Of a stretch of 64,000 nt of DNA, positions 48,890-61,600 are shown one piece after another. The DNA comes from Malurus cyaneus samueli. Its lineage: Eukaryota; Chordata; Aves; Passeriformes; Maluridae. The notes under the pieces are model-generated. The model searched no databases, had not been told where the DNA came from, and saw nothing but the letters and a program-made list of their open reading frames with translations. Made by a program: the position numbers and the translations under genes. The DNA lies in the NCBI GenBank assembly GCA_009741485.1, contig CM019216.1:28909741-28973740 (forward strand), in the 5' to 3' direction. Position 1 is the stretch's first letter. Every line of letters begins with the position of its first letter.

Positions 48890-50780
48890 TTAGCATTCTA
48901 AAGAAACAAGTTTAAACAAGTGTACAAGCTAAAATTCAGAACACCTGCTTTGAAAATATTTGGTAAAAGACAATCAGCAGGGATTTTTCCTTATGAACCA
49001 GCATGGGGCAGTGTTATCCATGCAAACTCAGACCACCTTTATTGGCAGATAAATCAGCACTAGAGTCTGTAAGGTTTAGACATAAACATCTGAACAGACT
49101 TGGAACCTCTTCTAAGTAACTGGCTTGGACAAGTATTGCTACATAGAAGAAAAATAAATTGCCTTCAGCCACAGAATTAAATGTGCTGCTTTGTGTCATA
49201 CATTTTAGGAAGCAAAAAATGTGTCATAATAGCTAGGCACAGGCATCCCCAGCTGTAAGCATGGTTATGATGATAATTAATATTGTGTCCAGGGATAGTA
49301 AAATTAGTCCTGTTCAAGCTCGTGCTAAAAAGGTAATATAGAGGGGTGTGGGCTGAAAGAGGCGCTGGGCTTTACCAGGTTCATTTGTATGCATCTTTAC
49401 AAATGAGATCTTTGTGAAAAAATGACAGGATTTCATAAAGGTAGCAAAAGAAGTGTGTAAGTGCAACCTTATAAAGCTGTGCTTTATTAACTTCTGCTTT
49501 TAATTCTGTGTTAGGGGTCTGTTTAAATATAGCTAAATTTAATCCCTGAATTTAGGAAAGTCTATTTATTGTATTATTAAGAGATGGCAGCTAAGGTCTG
49601 AGTTCAGCCCATTACAATTGCCATATTTGTCAGCTACCTTCCACAAAAACATTCCTTTGAAAATCATCCAAATTAAGTTCTGCTTTAGAGTCCTTTGGAC
49701 ATTAAGGCACTTATTTTACACCCAGGTCAGGATACTGACATGACAACCACGACAACAGCAAAAATCCTAGAAAATGCTTTCCTGGAGGCTAATTGTGCCT
49801 TTAGATGTAATGATTGGACAGCTGCTCATCTGGAGCACACACATGAACAGTCTAACATGGTACTTAGGGTAAAAGTTGATTTTGTGGTCAGTGCTGGTCA
49901 CCAGTGATCAGAGGCAAGAGGAAGGCTCTGTTGGTGATGAGGAGGAACTCCTGAACCCTTCTGCAGGTCTGTCAGAGGATAAAGGCAGAGCAGAAAGTGT
50001 ACAGCCTTGTCTGTAAAGGCAGTTGAAAAAAAAGGCTTCTCTATTGAGTTCTGCCTGCAAAGACATATTTGGCTTACAAAAGTAACCATTTGGGACTTAG
50101 CAGCACAAGATAAAAGGCAGAGGATCAGGAAACAAATTCTGCTGCTGCAGAATTCACTGGGCCTTATGACTTGTTATTATTTCAGCAATTGCTCCGAAGT
50201 TCATTAAGTCATTTTCAAGGGAACATGGTGATTCAATGAAGCAGTCATTCTGGGTGTCAAAGGCATTTGATTACCTGGTGTTATCAGGGACCTGAAGTTT
50301 TGGCAGTTCACCACACTGTTACAAGTCTCCTTTACACTCCTGTGTTTTCAGGAGCTCCTAAGGGTGCATGTGCATTTGCACTGGGGGTCTTTGTCTTTGC
50401 AGGGTGTCCAACAGTTTGTTTGCAGGCATCATGATAATAATGATTAATGGGGCCTGAACCTGCTCCTGTTCAGAAGCTGCAGACACACACTTGTATTCTG
50501 TTCTTACCTCCTCTCTACCTGTGACAGATTTTCTGTCCTTCCACTTTACTTTTCTTCCTCATGCAGTAAATTCTTCTGAAGTACAGGCAACATAGATGAT
50601 ATGATGTTTTGGTGGTACAGCTTTGATGGTACAGACTAAATTTTTAAACTTGGGTGTAATTATCCAAAAGTATCTATTTATGATACATTTAATCATTAAC
50701 CATTGTAATTATTTCATTTGAATATGCATTTTAGAATTTTTTTGTTACTCGATGAAACGTGCCAATCATGAAGGCATGCT

Positions 50781-50835
50781 TTTAAAAATAGAACTAGATA
50801 TAAAAATAGAACTTTAAAAAATAGAACTAGATATA
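50781..50835. repeat. Local duplication around AATAGAACTAGATATA
   Basis: TTTAAAAATAGAACTAGATA-TA at 50781-50802 recurs with one extra A at 50813-50835, and a shorter piece (AAAAATAGAACT) lies between them. This is a small, recent-looking tandem duplication. Confidence 0.85.
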
Positions 50836-51449
50836 TTCAGGGACATTTAGCTTGGGTAAAAAAGGGTTTCCTCATTAAAAATTAATAAATGTTGAAATAT
50901 TTGCCACAGAAGAGACTACATATTTTTCAAATCTCCTTCCATCCAATGTACATGTCTAAATTCTTCTGGTGGTTCTGTGTGTAACTAAAATGTCTTAGGT
51001 GTAGGTCAGTCTGATAGGACATCAGTAGCATCTAATAGTGCCTACAGGGTCTTCCCAGTGTTTGCACAGCCTACTGTATCAGACTGGGAATCTTCAAGAT
51101 TACAACAATTTTAAAACCAAAATGAGATAGGTTAAATTAGGTACAACTGTTGTGTTTTGAGTAAAATTACAATTGTGAAAGAATCTTCATTCTATAGTTG
51201 CATCTATCAATATTAAAAATTATGATAAAATCCTGTGTAATTTTCATACTTAAATATTAATAGCAAAAATCTGTTTAAAATTAGAAGTAAACATAATGAG
51301 ATATTTCTCTCCCAAAAGAAATCAGGTTAGATGGTGTCGAGGACTCCTCCTTTGATCACTGTTCACTTTGTTCTCTTTTATGATTCGATTTCACTGCTGC
51401 TGACAGCTTCAGTTAATCTGCTATGTGTTTTCTTCTTCCCTCCTAACAG

Positions 51450-51470
51450 CTCCTAAATGGAGACTGTCAG
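51450..51470 (+). other. Candidate 21-nt microexon
   Basis: A long pyrimidine tract ending TCCCTCCTAACAG (AG at 51448-51449) is followed by 21 bases ending in CAG and then GTATGT (51471-51476), a good 5' splice donor. A branch-point-like TTAAT lies about 35 bases before the AG. The 21 bases keep frame. Of the three frames, one reads LLNGDCQ and another is open across the block. I cannot match it to a known gene, and no flanking exon is recognisable in this window. Confidence 0.25.
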
Positions 51471-51606
51471 GTATGTCATCACATTTAATTCATCACACAT
51501 GAAGAGGGTAGTGTTTGCCCAGATGATTTGATAGGGGATTTAGGATGCTGCTAATTTGTGGACTGCCGACAAATTGACAAGTTGGCAAAGCATCGTTTAA
51601 AAAAAA

Positions 51607-51607
51607 N
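51607..51607. other. Single ambiguous base (N)
   Basis: One N inside an A-rich run, most likely a base-calling uncertainty at a homopolymer. Confidence 0.99.
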
Positions 51608-54600
51608 AAGTGGAGCGAAGCCAGGTTTTCTTCAAATAAGCTGTGGATAATATTTGCTGGTTCTGTTTCATACTCTTAAAAATTAAACAGGAATGAAAAG
51701 TCAGGAAAAGAGAATTATTAAAATGGATACCAAAATGTGTTTAGGAACCATCTCCTGTATAAAAATAAATAACAAGGTGGCTCTGTGATTCAACCTATAT
51801 TTTTAAGAGACATTTGCAAATAGAACTGGAAACCAAGTACTTTTAATAATAGCCAGATTTCTGTGATTTAATATCCCTCAGATGAAGTTATGTGACTCTG
51901 GGAGCAAGTACACTATGAGGAATCACAATTCAATTTAAATATTTTGAGAAGAAACTAAAAAATGAGATTTGAGAATAGGAAAAAAATACTTCAACATTAA
52001 CAGTACATTTTCTGTAATGTGATACAGAACACAGAAAAACAGACACGTTCTGTCTTGTTCTATCCCAAAATCAAATGGTAATGTTAACATATTTTTCACT
52101 TACAAAGTTATGAAAAGACATCTGTAGTTTTTGAGATTTAAACATTTTTTTAAAAAGATTAGTCCACTTCATGGAACGTTTTTCTCTCTGGAACTAATGT
52201 GGTGCTGTGAAAACAAGAAATAATTCAATGTGTACACTAGAAGTGTTTACCAATGTTTTTAAGAGAATTTGTCACAAAAATTAAAGTGAATTAAACTTTT
52301 AATAATGAGGTTCCTATCTTAAAAACAAGGACATATCAGAGCAACGTATGTCAGAGCAACAAAGGGATACAGAAAAAGCCATTCTGTCCTGACACCCCTG
52401 AGGAACCAGCCCCTGGCAAATTCACACTTGTGGTTTGAAAACAACAGAGGTTATGGAATGCAAAGAAGTACAGTACTGCCAGCTTTCAGCAAAAAGTCCC
52501 AAATAATTGGGCCAGACAGTGAAAGAAAAAGAAAAGAGAAAGTCTTCACATTGTCAGGGAGGACAATTTGTAGCTCAGTCTCTCAGGCTGGATTGCTTGT
52601 GCCATGTCTGTGGTACATATTTTCAGCTCAGCCTGAATTACTTTTGCAGAATTGCCCTGGACAATCCATTTGTTTAAAAGTACGGAGTCTTAAGTGTTCT
52701 TTAGAAGAATGAACAGACGGTGCAGTTTGAAGGAATGTTATTTAAAAATGCTTTTGGCCGGGCCTGCTGCCTCAATCTTTAGTCACAGCAAGTTGTATTT
52801 GATTGTTGCACTGAAACAATGCTGAAATCCCTCTGGTGAAGAGACGTTTGTGCTGCTTAGGGAGAGACACTGGGTAGAATCAGCCTTACAATTTCTCCTT
52901 TGGTGTCACCCTTGGAGAATAATGCTTTGCCACAGCTTTTCACCAAAACCTGGCGCTGATCTCAGACTTTAATGACCCCCTAGTGCCTTCCACCATCTCC
53001 TAGTCCTGCAGCCCTGGCAGGAACTAAGGATTTTGGCATCCTTTTCCTGAGGTAAAGAGGTCGCTGCCTCAAGAACTGTCTCAGGGCATCACAGGGTATG
53101 GGAAGGGCACAGCACTGGGTCTCATCAGCCACATCTACCAGAGAGCAAATGGGGCAGCAATCAGGAGTGTGCACAGCCCTGTGCTGGCTTCTACTGATTC
53201 ATTGTCTCCCTACTCTCTGAAAAATTACAAAATGCATTGTAATTTTTTGAGTAAAGCATAGGAGGTGTGACATAACATAGTAAATTACACAAAAAAACCA
53301 GTAAATAAAAGTTAAAACTGATATGTCATGTGTGTAGCTCAAAAACTGATGAAATTAGGTTTGTAAAACACTTTAAAAAATTGCTTTTCCACATATTGAA
53401 ATCATAAAATGATAGCAGAGAGTGCTATGCATCAAACTGGTGGCACCACTAGTTAAAAGTGAGTCATATCAAAAATAAAGAATTACTTAGCAAAACAGTC
53501 AGAACCACTATTACACAGAAAAAAAGTAAATCCAAATGCCTCAAATCAGTTTTTATAAGCTTTATCAAACCGTAAGCACTGGTGAATCTATATGTGCTAA
53601 ACTTAAATTTGGCTTCTGAACAATTCTTTTTGGCAAGCAAACTATGTCTTCTTCTGAGCATAACTTAAATCTTGAATAGCTTAGGTATTATTATCTATTA
53701 TTGGAAAATGTGAGGGAGACTGTGTAAGAGTCATACATGAGTTAAAATTTTGCAGCTTCAGGATTTTGTTGGTATGGAGAGCCTGCTTTCAAACATTCTA
53801 AAGTAATGCTTTTCTTCTTTGAAACATATGAAATACAATATGAAAGCCTCTTAGGACACCTAGATGGACAAAACTTCAGCATAAAACTCCACTAATGTAT
53901 GACATTTCCATGAGTATCGCTAGAAAAATCCCCAAATTATGAAATAGAAGTTTTCTGAAACAGGGAAAAATCATCACAAGAGACGACAGAAATTAGAGGG
54001 AAATTAAAATAATAAACCTCCCTCCTACTGTTGTGCTCCTACTGAGTTCTTGGAGGCTTGATGTCAGTCCAGCAACTGAAACCAGCTTTTTTAATTGCAT
54101 CAAACCCTTCCCAGCCTCCGTGGGTCCCTAGCAGCACTTCTGAAGGCTGGCTGTGTATCATTTCCCTTCTCAGGCTCTGCCTGTGTTTCATGGTTTGTTT
54201 CCCCTTGCCCAATCTCTTCACTTGCCAGCCCACCCTGCCTGCTGGAGGAGCATTTCAGCTTTTCTTGATGTAATGCTGTTTCCAGAACAGTCCATTGGGT
54301 GGGACTGACCATTACCTTTCTCTCCACTGTCTCACATGATCAGAGATTGTTGTCCTTCATTACATTATGCAATCTCAGTTAATTCAGTCTCTTTTTGAAA
54401 ATTGTAGTGATCATTGATAATTTCTACAGTATGTCCCCTGGACTTTCCACAGTCTGTCCAAATTCTTCTCAAAGCACAAGGCCTTAAGCACAAGAAAAGG
54501 TCTAAAGCTCAAATATATAAGGCATTGGCAAAGCTGAAGTTTTAAATGCCACTTCTTGATTCTTTCTAAGAGATTCTCTGGCGCTTCCTGCAGGTGTAAT

Positions 54601-55069
54601 TTCCCTGTCAAGTATGTATCTCGTCATGCATCACTGTCTCTTATCTTGGTGTGATGAAATAGCTGCATCTTAGAAGCTTCAGAAAAGAAATGAGATCTAG
54701 GATAGATGTACTATAACTCCCAAGATCTATTGAATTGAAATATTTCTATTTTGTCTGTGCCTATTTTTTTACCACCAGAACTACGCTTTTACAGCTTTGT
54801 CTCAAGTTTTGCTTCTTCAATTGAAGGTTTAATCGTACAATTTTATTTTCAGCATAAATGGTTTTACACAAGAAGTTCACACTTCCTATACTTGAACACA
54901 TTGGAAAATAGATTTCTCTGGTCATCCTAGCACTGTGCCCTAAAAATCCCTTTCCCAAGCAAAAAAATTTGCCTTTGAGAGACAGGAAATTTTACTCTAA
55001 GTTTAAAGCAGTGCTAATACTTCCCTATACCTTCCAAAGGGTGCTGGACACATTTATATGGGGTGTGAA

Positions 55070-55094
55070 CAGAAGGAGATTACATCTCCTTCTG
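55070..55094. repeat. Perfect 11-bp inverted repeat, 3-nt loop
   Basis: CAGAAGGAGAT at 55070-55080 is the exact reverse complement of ATCTCCTTCTG at 55084-55094, separated by TAC. The arms are purine-only on one side apart from the first C and have about 45% GC, so this is one of the least AT-biased hairpins in the window. Confidence 0.92.
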
Positions 55095-57461
55095 AAGTCT
55101 GTGTGGATAAATTGCATGGAGTACTGAAATATATCCAAACTCCAAAATATTTACAAGCCATAATCCTTTTATAACCTGTCTCTATGGAAGCAACTGTGAG
55201 GACTACTAGATGCCCACATGGCTCTGGCTTTTGCAACTCACAGACAATTTGAGTTCTTGGGTGTACAAGCCACGGTATGAAAGCTAACATTCAGCCACAG
55301 CCTTGCCAACCTCATACTTCAAAAATGGTGAGTCATGATCTCAAGTCATGAAAGAGCCTTGTGTGATGGGATCCCCAGTCAAGCCGGTGCCTTCAGCTGG
55401 AACTGCTCCACCACTGAAAAGGAGCAGTCCTCTGAAGCTAAGCATGCCAAAAGACACTGAAGGTTTCCAATCCCTCGAGGTATATTTCAATAAAATCCAG
55501 AAATAGTAAGATGGAACATGGCAATTCTTTCCAGAGAGAAAACTCAGGATTGCAGGGTGAAATTGGCTAAAAATGAATTTTGAAAACACTTATTGCTTCT
55601 CTCACTTGTATCCTGGCAGTTTGGGATTATTTTGCTTTCCTTTCAGTCCAGCAACCTTTGGTGGTTTCCTGAGTTGCAGAAAACATACACTGACCCTCCA
55701 AGGTCTCCAGGAAAGCCTTCTGTAGGAGTTCTGAGGTGTCCCTTGATTCCCTGGTTTCTCTATGCATGACTATCCATTGGTCTGCTCTCACAGTTGGACA
55801 CATCTGGCTGCAGATGTTCAATTTTCTGTTGAAAGAGAGGGAATCTCCCCCACCTCCTGAGGACTTGTACTGATCCAGAGGGCAGCAGCCAGGAAGCAGC
55901 ATGTGGTCATCATTCTCCCAGACTGTTTAGCAGAATGTACAGTATGTGGTGACCTGAAAACAAAGTAATTAAACTGCCATACCTATCTGTCATCACTTTT
56001 CAAGTGAGGTGAAATGTAAGGAAAATTTTTTTTCTGAGCAGTGAAATCTATGATGTCTGATTTCCAGAAGACTTATTCCTCTCTTTGCAGTCCCACACGT
56101 TTCAGTAATCCTATTTTTCCTGTAACAGCCCCAAGGTAAGCACCATGCCTGGTTTGGAGCTGTGTGCCTGTTGATCTGGCCAGCCAGCACACACACGCTG
56201 TTTCGCCAACAGGAAGTTGCAAAAAATTTCAATACATAAATATGGAGTTTTTCTTTCTTTTCCTGCATGCTTCAGAAAGTTTTCTCTAAACTAAAATGAT
56301 TTTCATGGCACTTATGGGATTATCTATTGGGACTTCAACTTACTATTTTCATCTACATAAAACTGGCTAATAGTTTCCAAAATTACTAGAAGGGGAGGGG
56401 CAAATAGTTGGACAGAAATATATACTGAGAGAAAACAAGATGTGATATGCATATTAAAGCAATTTGCAGATGACACTAAATTATAATACCAAACTGCTTA
56501 TACTATTTTTCATTTATGTCTTCCTTAATAACCCTTTACTGTTCACTTCGCTGCCACTTAAATATTTTAATATATTTTCTTTCTGTGAAAGCTGAGCTTA
56601 ATCATTGGATTTAAATGTTGCTGTCTGGAACTTAAACAAATGTAAAACTTGTGACAAGATAATGAGATCTGGCAGGACTTTTTCTCTGAAGTTCTGCTCA
56701 CAAGGAATAAAGCCTATCAAAGAAGGCATGTCTTGTTTGATCCCTGGTTTTCTCTCCTTTCCGCTTGAACAGATATATTACTATCCAGAGCTCAGGCATT
56801 TGCAAAGGTTTATTTAGTGTTTATAGCACACATGACAGTTATTGTTTTTGTAATTCAATTCTAAGACTTTCTTTGAAAACAAAATTCAGAAGTTCCTGGG
56901 ACTCCATTTTCTGTAGAGTTAGCATCCTCACAGAGTGTTTTCGCAATCATCAGGGAAATAAAAAGTGGCTTAGTTATGTATAATTTTACTTACCATTCTG
57001 CTAGGATTTTTGGCACTCTTGCAAAGCAAAGGAGCTTATCACTATTCTCCTCTAAATAAAAAAAAAATTAAAAACTATATTTTAAAAATAGAGGGTGAAT
57101 ATAACGTCCAGCTGGAAAAATTCTTAACAAATATGGGGAACTGAATAGGAAAAAGAAGGAAGAAGGACATAAAAAGGGTTTTTTTCGTAAAAAGGGTTTA
57201 AAAAAAACCCTGAACAAGTCAGTGTAATAGGTCCCACTACATCCTTGTATTTCTATCTTTGCAGTGCTTCTGCAAATTCTTTTCTTGGTTGTTATACTAA
57301 CTGTTTCTCTATTTAAAATTTGCAAAATGTAAAGTAAGGCAGAATGCAAATATTGGATCTAAGGCCACTGTAAATTCAATTGTCAAGTATTATTTGACCT
57401 CTAGGTGGAAACTGACTGCCTGAAAAAAATTTATCTGAGATGTATTCTGTCCCCTGCCATG

Positions 57462-57679
57462 TCTATAATATATCTATACTATTTATATCTATATATCTGT
57501 ATCTCTCTATATCTGTATCCCTCCATATCTAAATCTAAATCTAAATCTAATCTATATCTATCTATATCGATATCATCTATATAATCTATATCTATATCTA
57601 TATCTATATCTATATCTACATCTATATCTATTCTAACTATATCTATATCTATATCTAATCTATATCTATATCTATATAC
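57462..57679. repeat. (ATATCT)n degenerate hexamer array
   Basis: About 218 bases are made of ATATCT/CTATAT units with variant blocks, including a run of AAATCT units (about 57529-57551) and CTGTAT/CTCTAT variants near the left end. The minus-strand frame across it (Asp-Ile and Asp-Leu dipeptides) is a by-product of the repeat. Confidence 0.97.
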
Positions 57680-58157
57680 ACATGCATACATTTGTATAAT
57701 GGGGACTTTTATAAGAAGTGGCAAATACAATATAATATAAGAAGCAAAGTCCTATCAGCTGTTACTGTTATTCTGAATAACCCTGGCAATATAAAGAAAT
57801 CTATTACAGTTCCCATCAGTGCCAGTGAGGTCTTAAATGAAGCAAGTTTCATGGAATCAATACATTCTTCCTAAAAAACTTAGGTATTTTATTTTAAAAT
57901 GCTATTTTAAAGATTATCTTTTTCAAGTTAATAATCTTTTTATAGATGACCTTTTTTAGTTTACTTGTCACAGGGAAGATAAATTGGACAAGAAAATATT
58001 ACATGAAGAAGTCATATAGTAGAAGTTCCATGCTATGTATTTTGGGTGAAGTAATAAAGCTTGAGCCACCCAAGGTTACCCTTTGACAGACATAAAATTA
58101 ATCAGTTTGTGTGCTGAAAGACCATTGTGGTTCAGAAATGGTATTCCTTAATTTAGT
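57680..58157. other. Unique AT-rich sequence
   Basis: Nothing recognised between the hexamer array and the possible LTR-type repeat. Confidence 0.6.
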
Positions 58158-58620
58158 GCTCCAACTAGAACAAAACATCAGCTGCTCCTCTCCCCCAGCC
58201 ACCTCCGGTGAGGGAGAAAACCCCAGAGATCCCAAATTGTGATAAGAACAATATGCAGGAAACAGCAATGAGATAAGCCAGTGAACAGTAGCACCAACAA
58301 TGTTTATAACAAAAGTATACAGTAAGAAGGTGATTTACAGGTGAAAATGTTCGCTGACCGACTGACCAGGCATCACATGACCTTCAAGGTAATGACTAAA
58401 TGGTGGTAGACACTCTGCACATCACCCTTTTGTTCCCCACCTGCTCTTTCTTGGAATTGAGAATCCCATTCTTTGTCCTCATAGTAGTGACACAAGGTGG
58501 TGTAGAACAGCAACCTAGACATGTCCACATGGCTCCACACTCAGCACCCTCATGGCTACTGCAAAAAGTTGACTCTGTCCTCCCAAACTGGGTGCACAGA
58601 TTGAAAAAATGACATTTTAA
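58158..58620 (-). mobile_element. Possible solo LTR of an avian endogenous retrovirus, orientation tentative
   Basis: This block differs in texture from its surroundings: a C-rich start (CTCCTCTCCCCCAGCCACCT), then AACCCCAGAGATCCCAAATT, GTGATAAGAAC, an A-rich middle, GCTGACCGACTGACCAGG and a moderately GC-rich end. It resembles LTR-type interspersed repeats I associate with songbird and related genomes. That is an impression, not a database match. No matched TG...CA ends or target-site duplication could be found, and no gag, pol or env sequence is present. Both the orientation and the limits are approximate. Confidence 0.35.
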
Positions 58621-61600
58621 GGCATGGAACTCATGAGGGTGGTAACCTAGACCAAACAGCTGCATCTTATAATTTTAATAGCATTTAATACAGGTCATAT
58701 ATTGACAGCAATGCTACCAGGAGCTAACAAAACATCTGTTTTGCTTATATATAGATACTAGTATAAGGTGGTAAAGGTACACTCTCTTATTATACTCTCG
58801 TTCTGTAGATTCTCCATTTGAGACTTTAGAAATCCATTTTAAAGAATAATGAAAAGTGTACTTTATGCTAAATTGTTACAAAAATGCAGCAAAGACTAAG
58901 CAGCCAAACTCTTGCTGCTGAAGCCAAGCAAAGAAAACCAATGTACATTAATAGATAATATTCTCATGCCAAACCAATGAACTTCACAATGTTTTTATGC
59001 AAAACCTTGCGATGAAACAATGCTCAAAGAAAAGTAGGTAGACTGTATAAAAGTAGGTAGACTGTATAACTTATTTTTTGTTATAGGAAATCATGTCAAT
59101 TTATATTACTTTATAACATACATTTCCTAGGTAAGAAATAGTTCAAGTAAGTTGAACTTCAGGTGATATGATTTGCTTGTGAATAAATGAATATTGTTTC
59201 AAGCTGAAGACAAAACAGGGGAAGATGCAATGTTTATGTTGCACATTATTATATGTTCATTATTATATTATTCATACATACTGTTTCTAAGCATATTTCA
59301 CCTGTTCTCTGGAATGCTTAGAAAGATGCTTCCTGTCATTTTTCTCTAAGACTGAAAAATGAAAGTGACAAAGAGATAATTTGTATTTTGAAGATTTAGA
59401 AAATACCTTTGGAAATATAGTACCTTCTTGAGCTTTAGAGTAGGCAGTAGTTGAAATAAGAAACCTAAGTAATTTGTTTTCTGTGCAAGTTCTTGGAAAA
59501 TTGAGGAATACTATAAATTGAAGCTAAATACTTATAGGTCAGAAACTTCCTTACTTGGGGATTTTAGAAGATAGAAAAGTAGAAATTCCCACCAGGTTCT
59601 ACAAAGTGATAAAGGAGGGACTGAAGTTATGAGTAGGAGAAGCCTGTGTGGTAGAAACATGATGAGCTCCATGAGGCCAGAGGCTGCGGTGAGAACAGAG
59701 CCAGAACTCCCGTCCTGAAACTCTGACTCATGGCAGTAGAGGAGTGCAGACCTGGAGGCAATCCTGAGCTCTTTCATCAAACACTGGGGTTTGCAGCATC
59801 CTCACTCACTGGGAAACCAGTGTGAGTTCTACTCAATTCCAGTAACAATCCAGAAGGTTTCCAGTCTTCATGGAAGCTTACAGTGTGGTGTGCTGGTGAT
59901 GTTTCTGTCCCATGAATGTACTGACTGAGGCAGAATGGGCTTGGCCTTCCACTGGCCATTGTCATTGCCAAAGTGGATGCGTGGCTAGCTAAGCCTTTCA
60001 TGCAAGCCAGTACAGCTGGTGTTATGTTGTGTTACCAAATGCAACTCTTTATCCATAACCAATATGAAATATATTAATACACTAATTAAAACACATATGG
60101 ACAAATCTTCAAGATGCATAAACTGGTCCAGCTCCATCCACAATGGATTCAATTCTGTGCTGAAAACAGTGTAACACAGGTACACAGGTCTATACAGCAT
60201 GAATGTGAAAGTTAAATTTTCTGAGGTATCTGGTTTTATGACTTCTCAGTCATTGAAGTAATCAGATTTCATGGCAGCAGAGCATGAAAGATTTAGGTGA
60301 AATTCAAGCAGCATAGAATGATTAATTCAAAATAATAAATTAAATTTCCATTACACATTGTGAGAGAACCCATGTGAAGTGTTTCCAGAGAAATATGGAT
60401 ATAGATGAAATTCAGATGTAAGAATATTTTGTTATGAACATAAGACTTGGCCCAAAATTTCTAAGATTTGCGTATTGAATTCCAGCAGAGACAACATAAA
60501 CCAGTTTGTGGTTCAAACAAGAAGTGGAAATTCACCTGAAAATTTTTGTCCTGATTTTCACTGCCCAGAATTAAAGTTCTGAGAGATAAGATTATGTAAA
60601 CCAGGAGTAAAGAAACTGACTAAAATTGATGAGTGAAACCTGAAAAATTGCATCCAAATCTTTTCCTACATGAGACTGACTGAGCTGTGCAGATGTCAAA
60701 ACCTGCACCTAAAATAATACACACGTACTTATCCTTTGATTTGGGGCAGAGTTACAGTGGGAGGGGAGAATTCAGGAAGATTTAATTTACTCAGTATCAG
60801 TTTCATGCATGGATTCATGAGATTTGATGCAAACAAGAATGTTCTTATGAGAACAGCTAATCTTATGAGACTTCTACACATTTGGGTTCAAAACTCTCAA
60901 AGAGTATGTAAGACTTTGGCATTTTTAAACAACCAGACTAACTCTGCCTTCCTGAAATGACTGCTGTGCAACACGTAGTGCACAAATCAGAACTGTTCCA
61001 AGAAATGATGGTAGTGTTCTTGGAAGCAAAAGAATTACGACCAAGTGTAAATGTGTAAGAAGTTATTGGAGGAAAGCCAGTGGAGTGAAGGGTGTGAGGC
61101 CGAGAATCTTCTGAAGGCAGTGGCCCATTCAAGCGGGAACAAACATCAAGGAGGCCAAAAAAGCTAGTCTTTTCTGGAGGTACTACTCAAAGTTCTGAGA
61201 CTTGCACGTCTCTTCCTTTCAGTTCTTTTTTTTAGTACTTTCAAAATCTGATACCCCTACAAATACTTTTCCCAAACATTGTTGCCAGACATTGAAATCT
61301 TTTAGAGGTAAATATGTTTTACCTGTGAAATATTTGGGTTTTGACTGATAAATTACCTGGTATATTGCTTTAATTTAATTACTTGGATGTAAGTGACAAG
61401 TTTGGAATGGACAGATAGATGTTGAGTTTGTCAGGGAGGGGGTGCAATTCCAGATGAAGGGAGGCAGTAATAGTTAATAAGCCTGGATGAACTCTTTTTC
61501 TTCAATTCTATTTATATGAAACCCCAATATTTTAAGTTTCAAATTTCACCTCTATTTAAAAGAAAAAAATCAAGGTATTAAAGCAGATTTGTGCTTCATT

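Larger units (their letters stand above)
44161..57461. other. Unique AT-rich sequence with cryptic splice-like signals
   Basis: No gene or dispersed repeat recognised. Minus-strand frame 44493-44966 (157 codons) and plus-strand frame 47961-48284 (107 codons) have no recognisable domain. Splice-like signals at 48831 and 51450-51470, a local duplication at 50781-50835, a single N at 51607 and a hairpin at 55070-55094 are listed separately. GGGTTTTTTT at 57176-57185 pairs with AAAAAAACCC at 57201-57210, in low-complexity sequence. Confidence 0.5.

Noticed and set aside
57176..57210. GGGTTTTTTT / AAAAAAACCC inverted repeat as a structured element
   Set aside because: Made almost entirely of homopolymer runs within low-complexity sequence.
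57479..57730. 83-codon minus-strand frame of Asp-Ile and Asp-Leu repeats
   Set aside because: By-product of the (ATATCT)n array.
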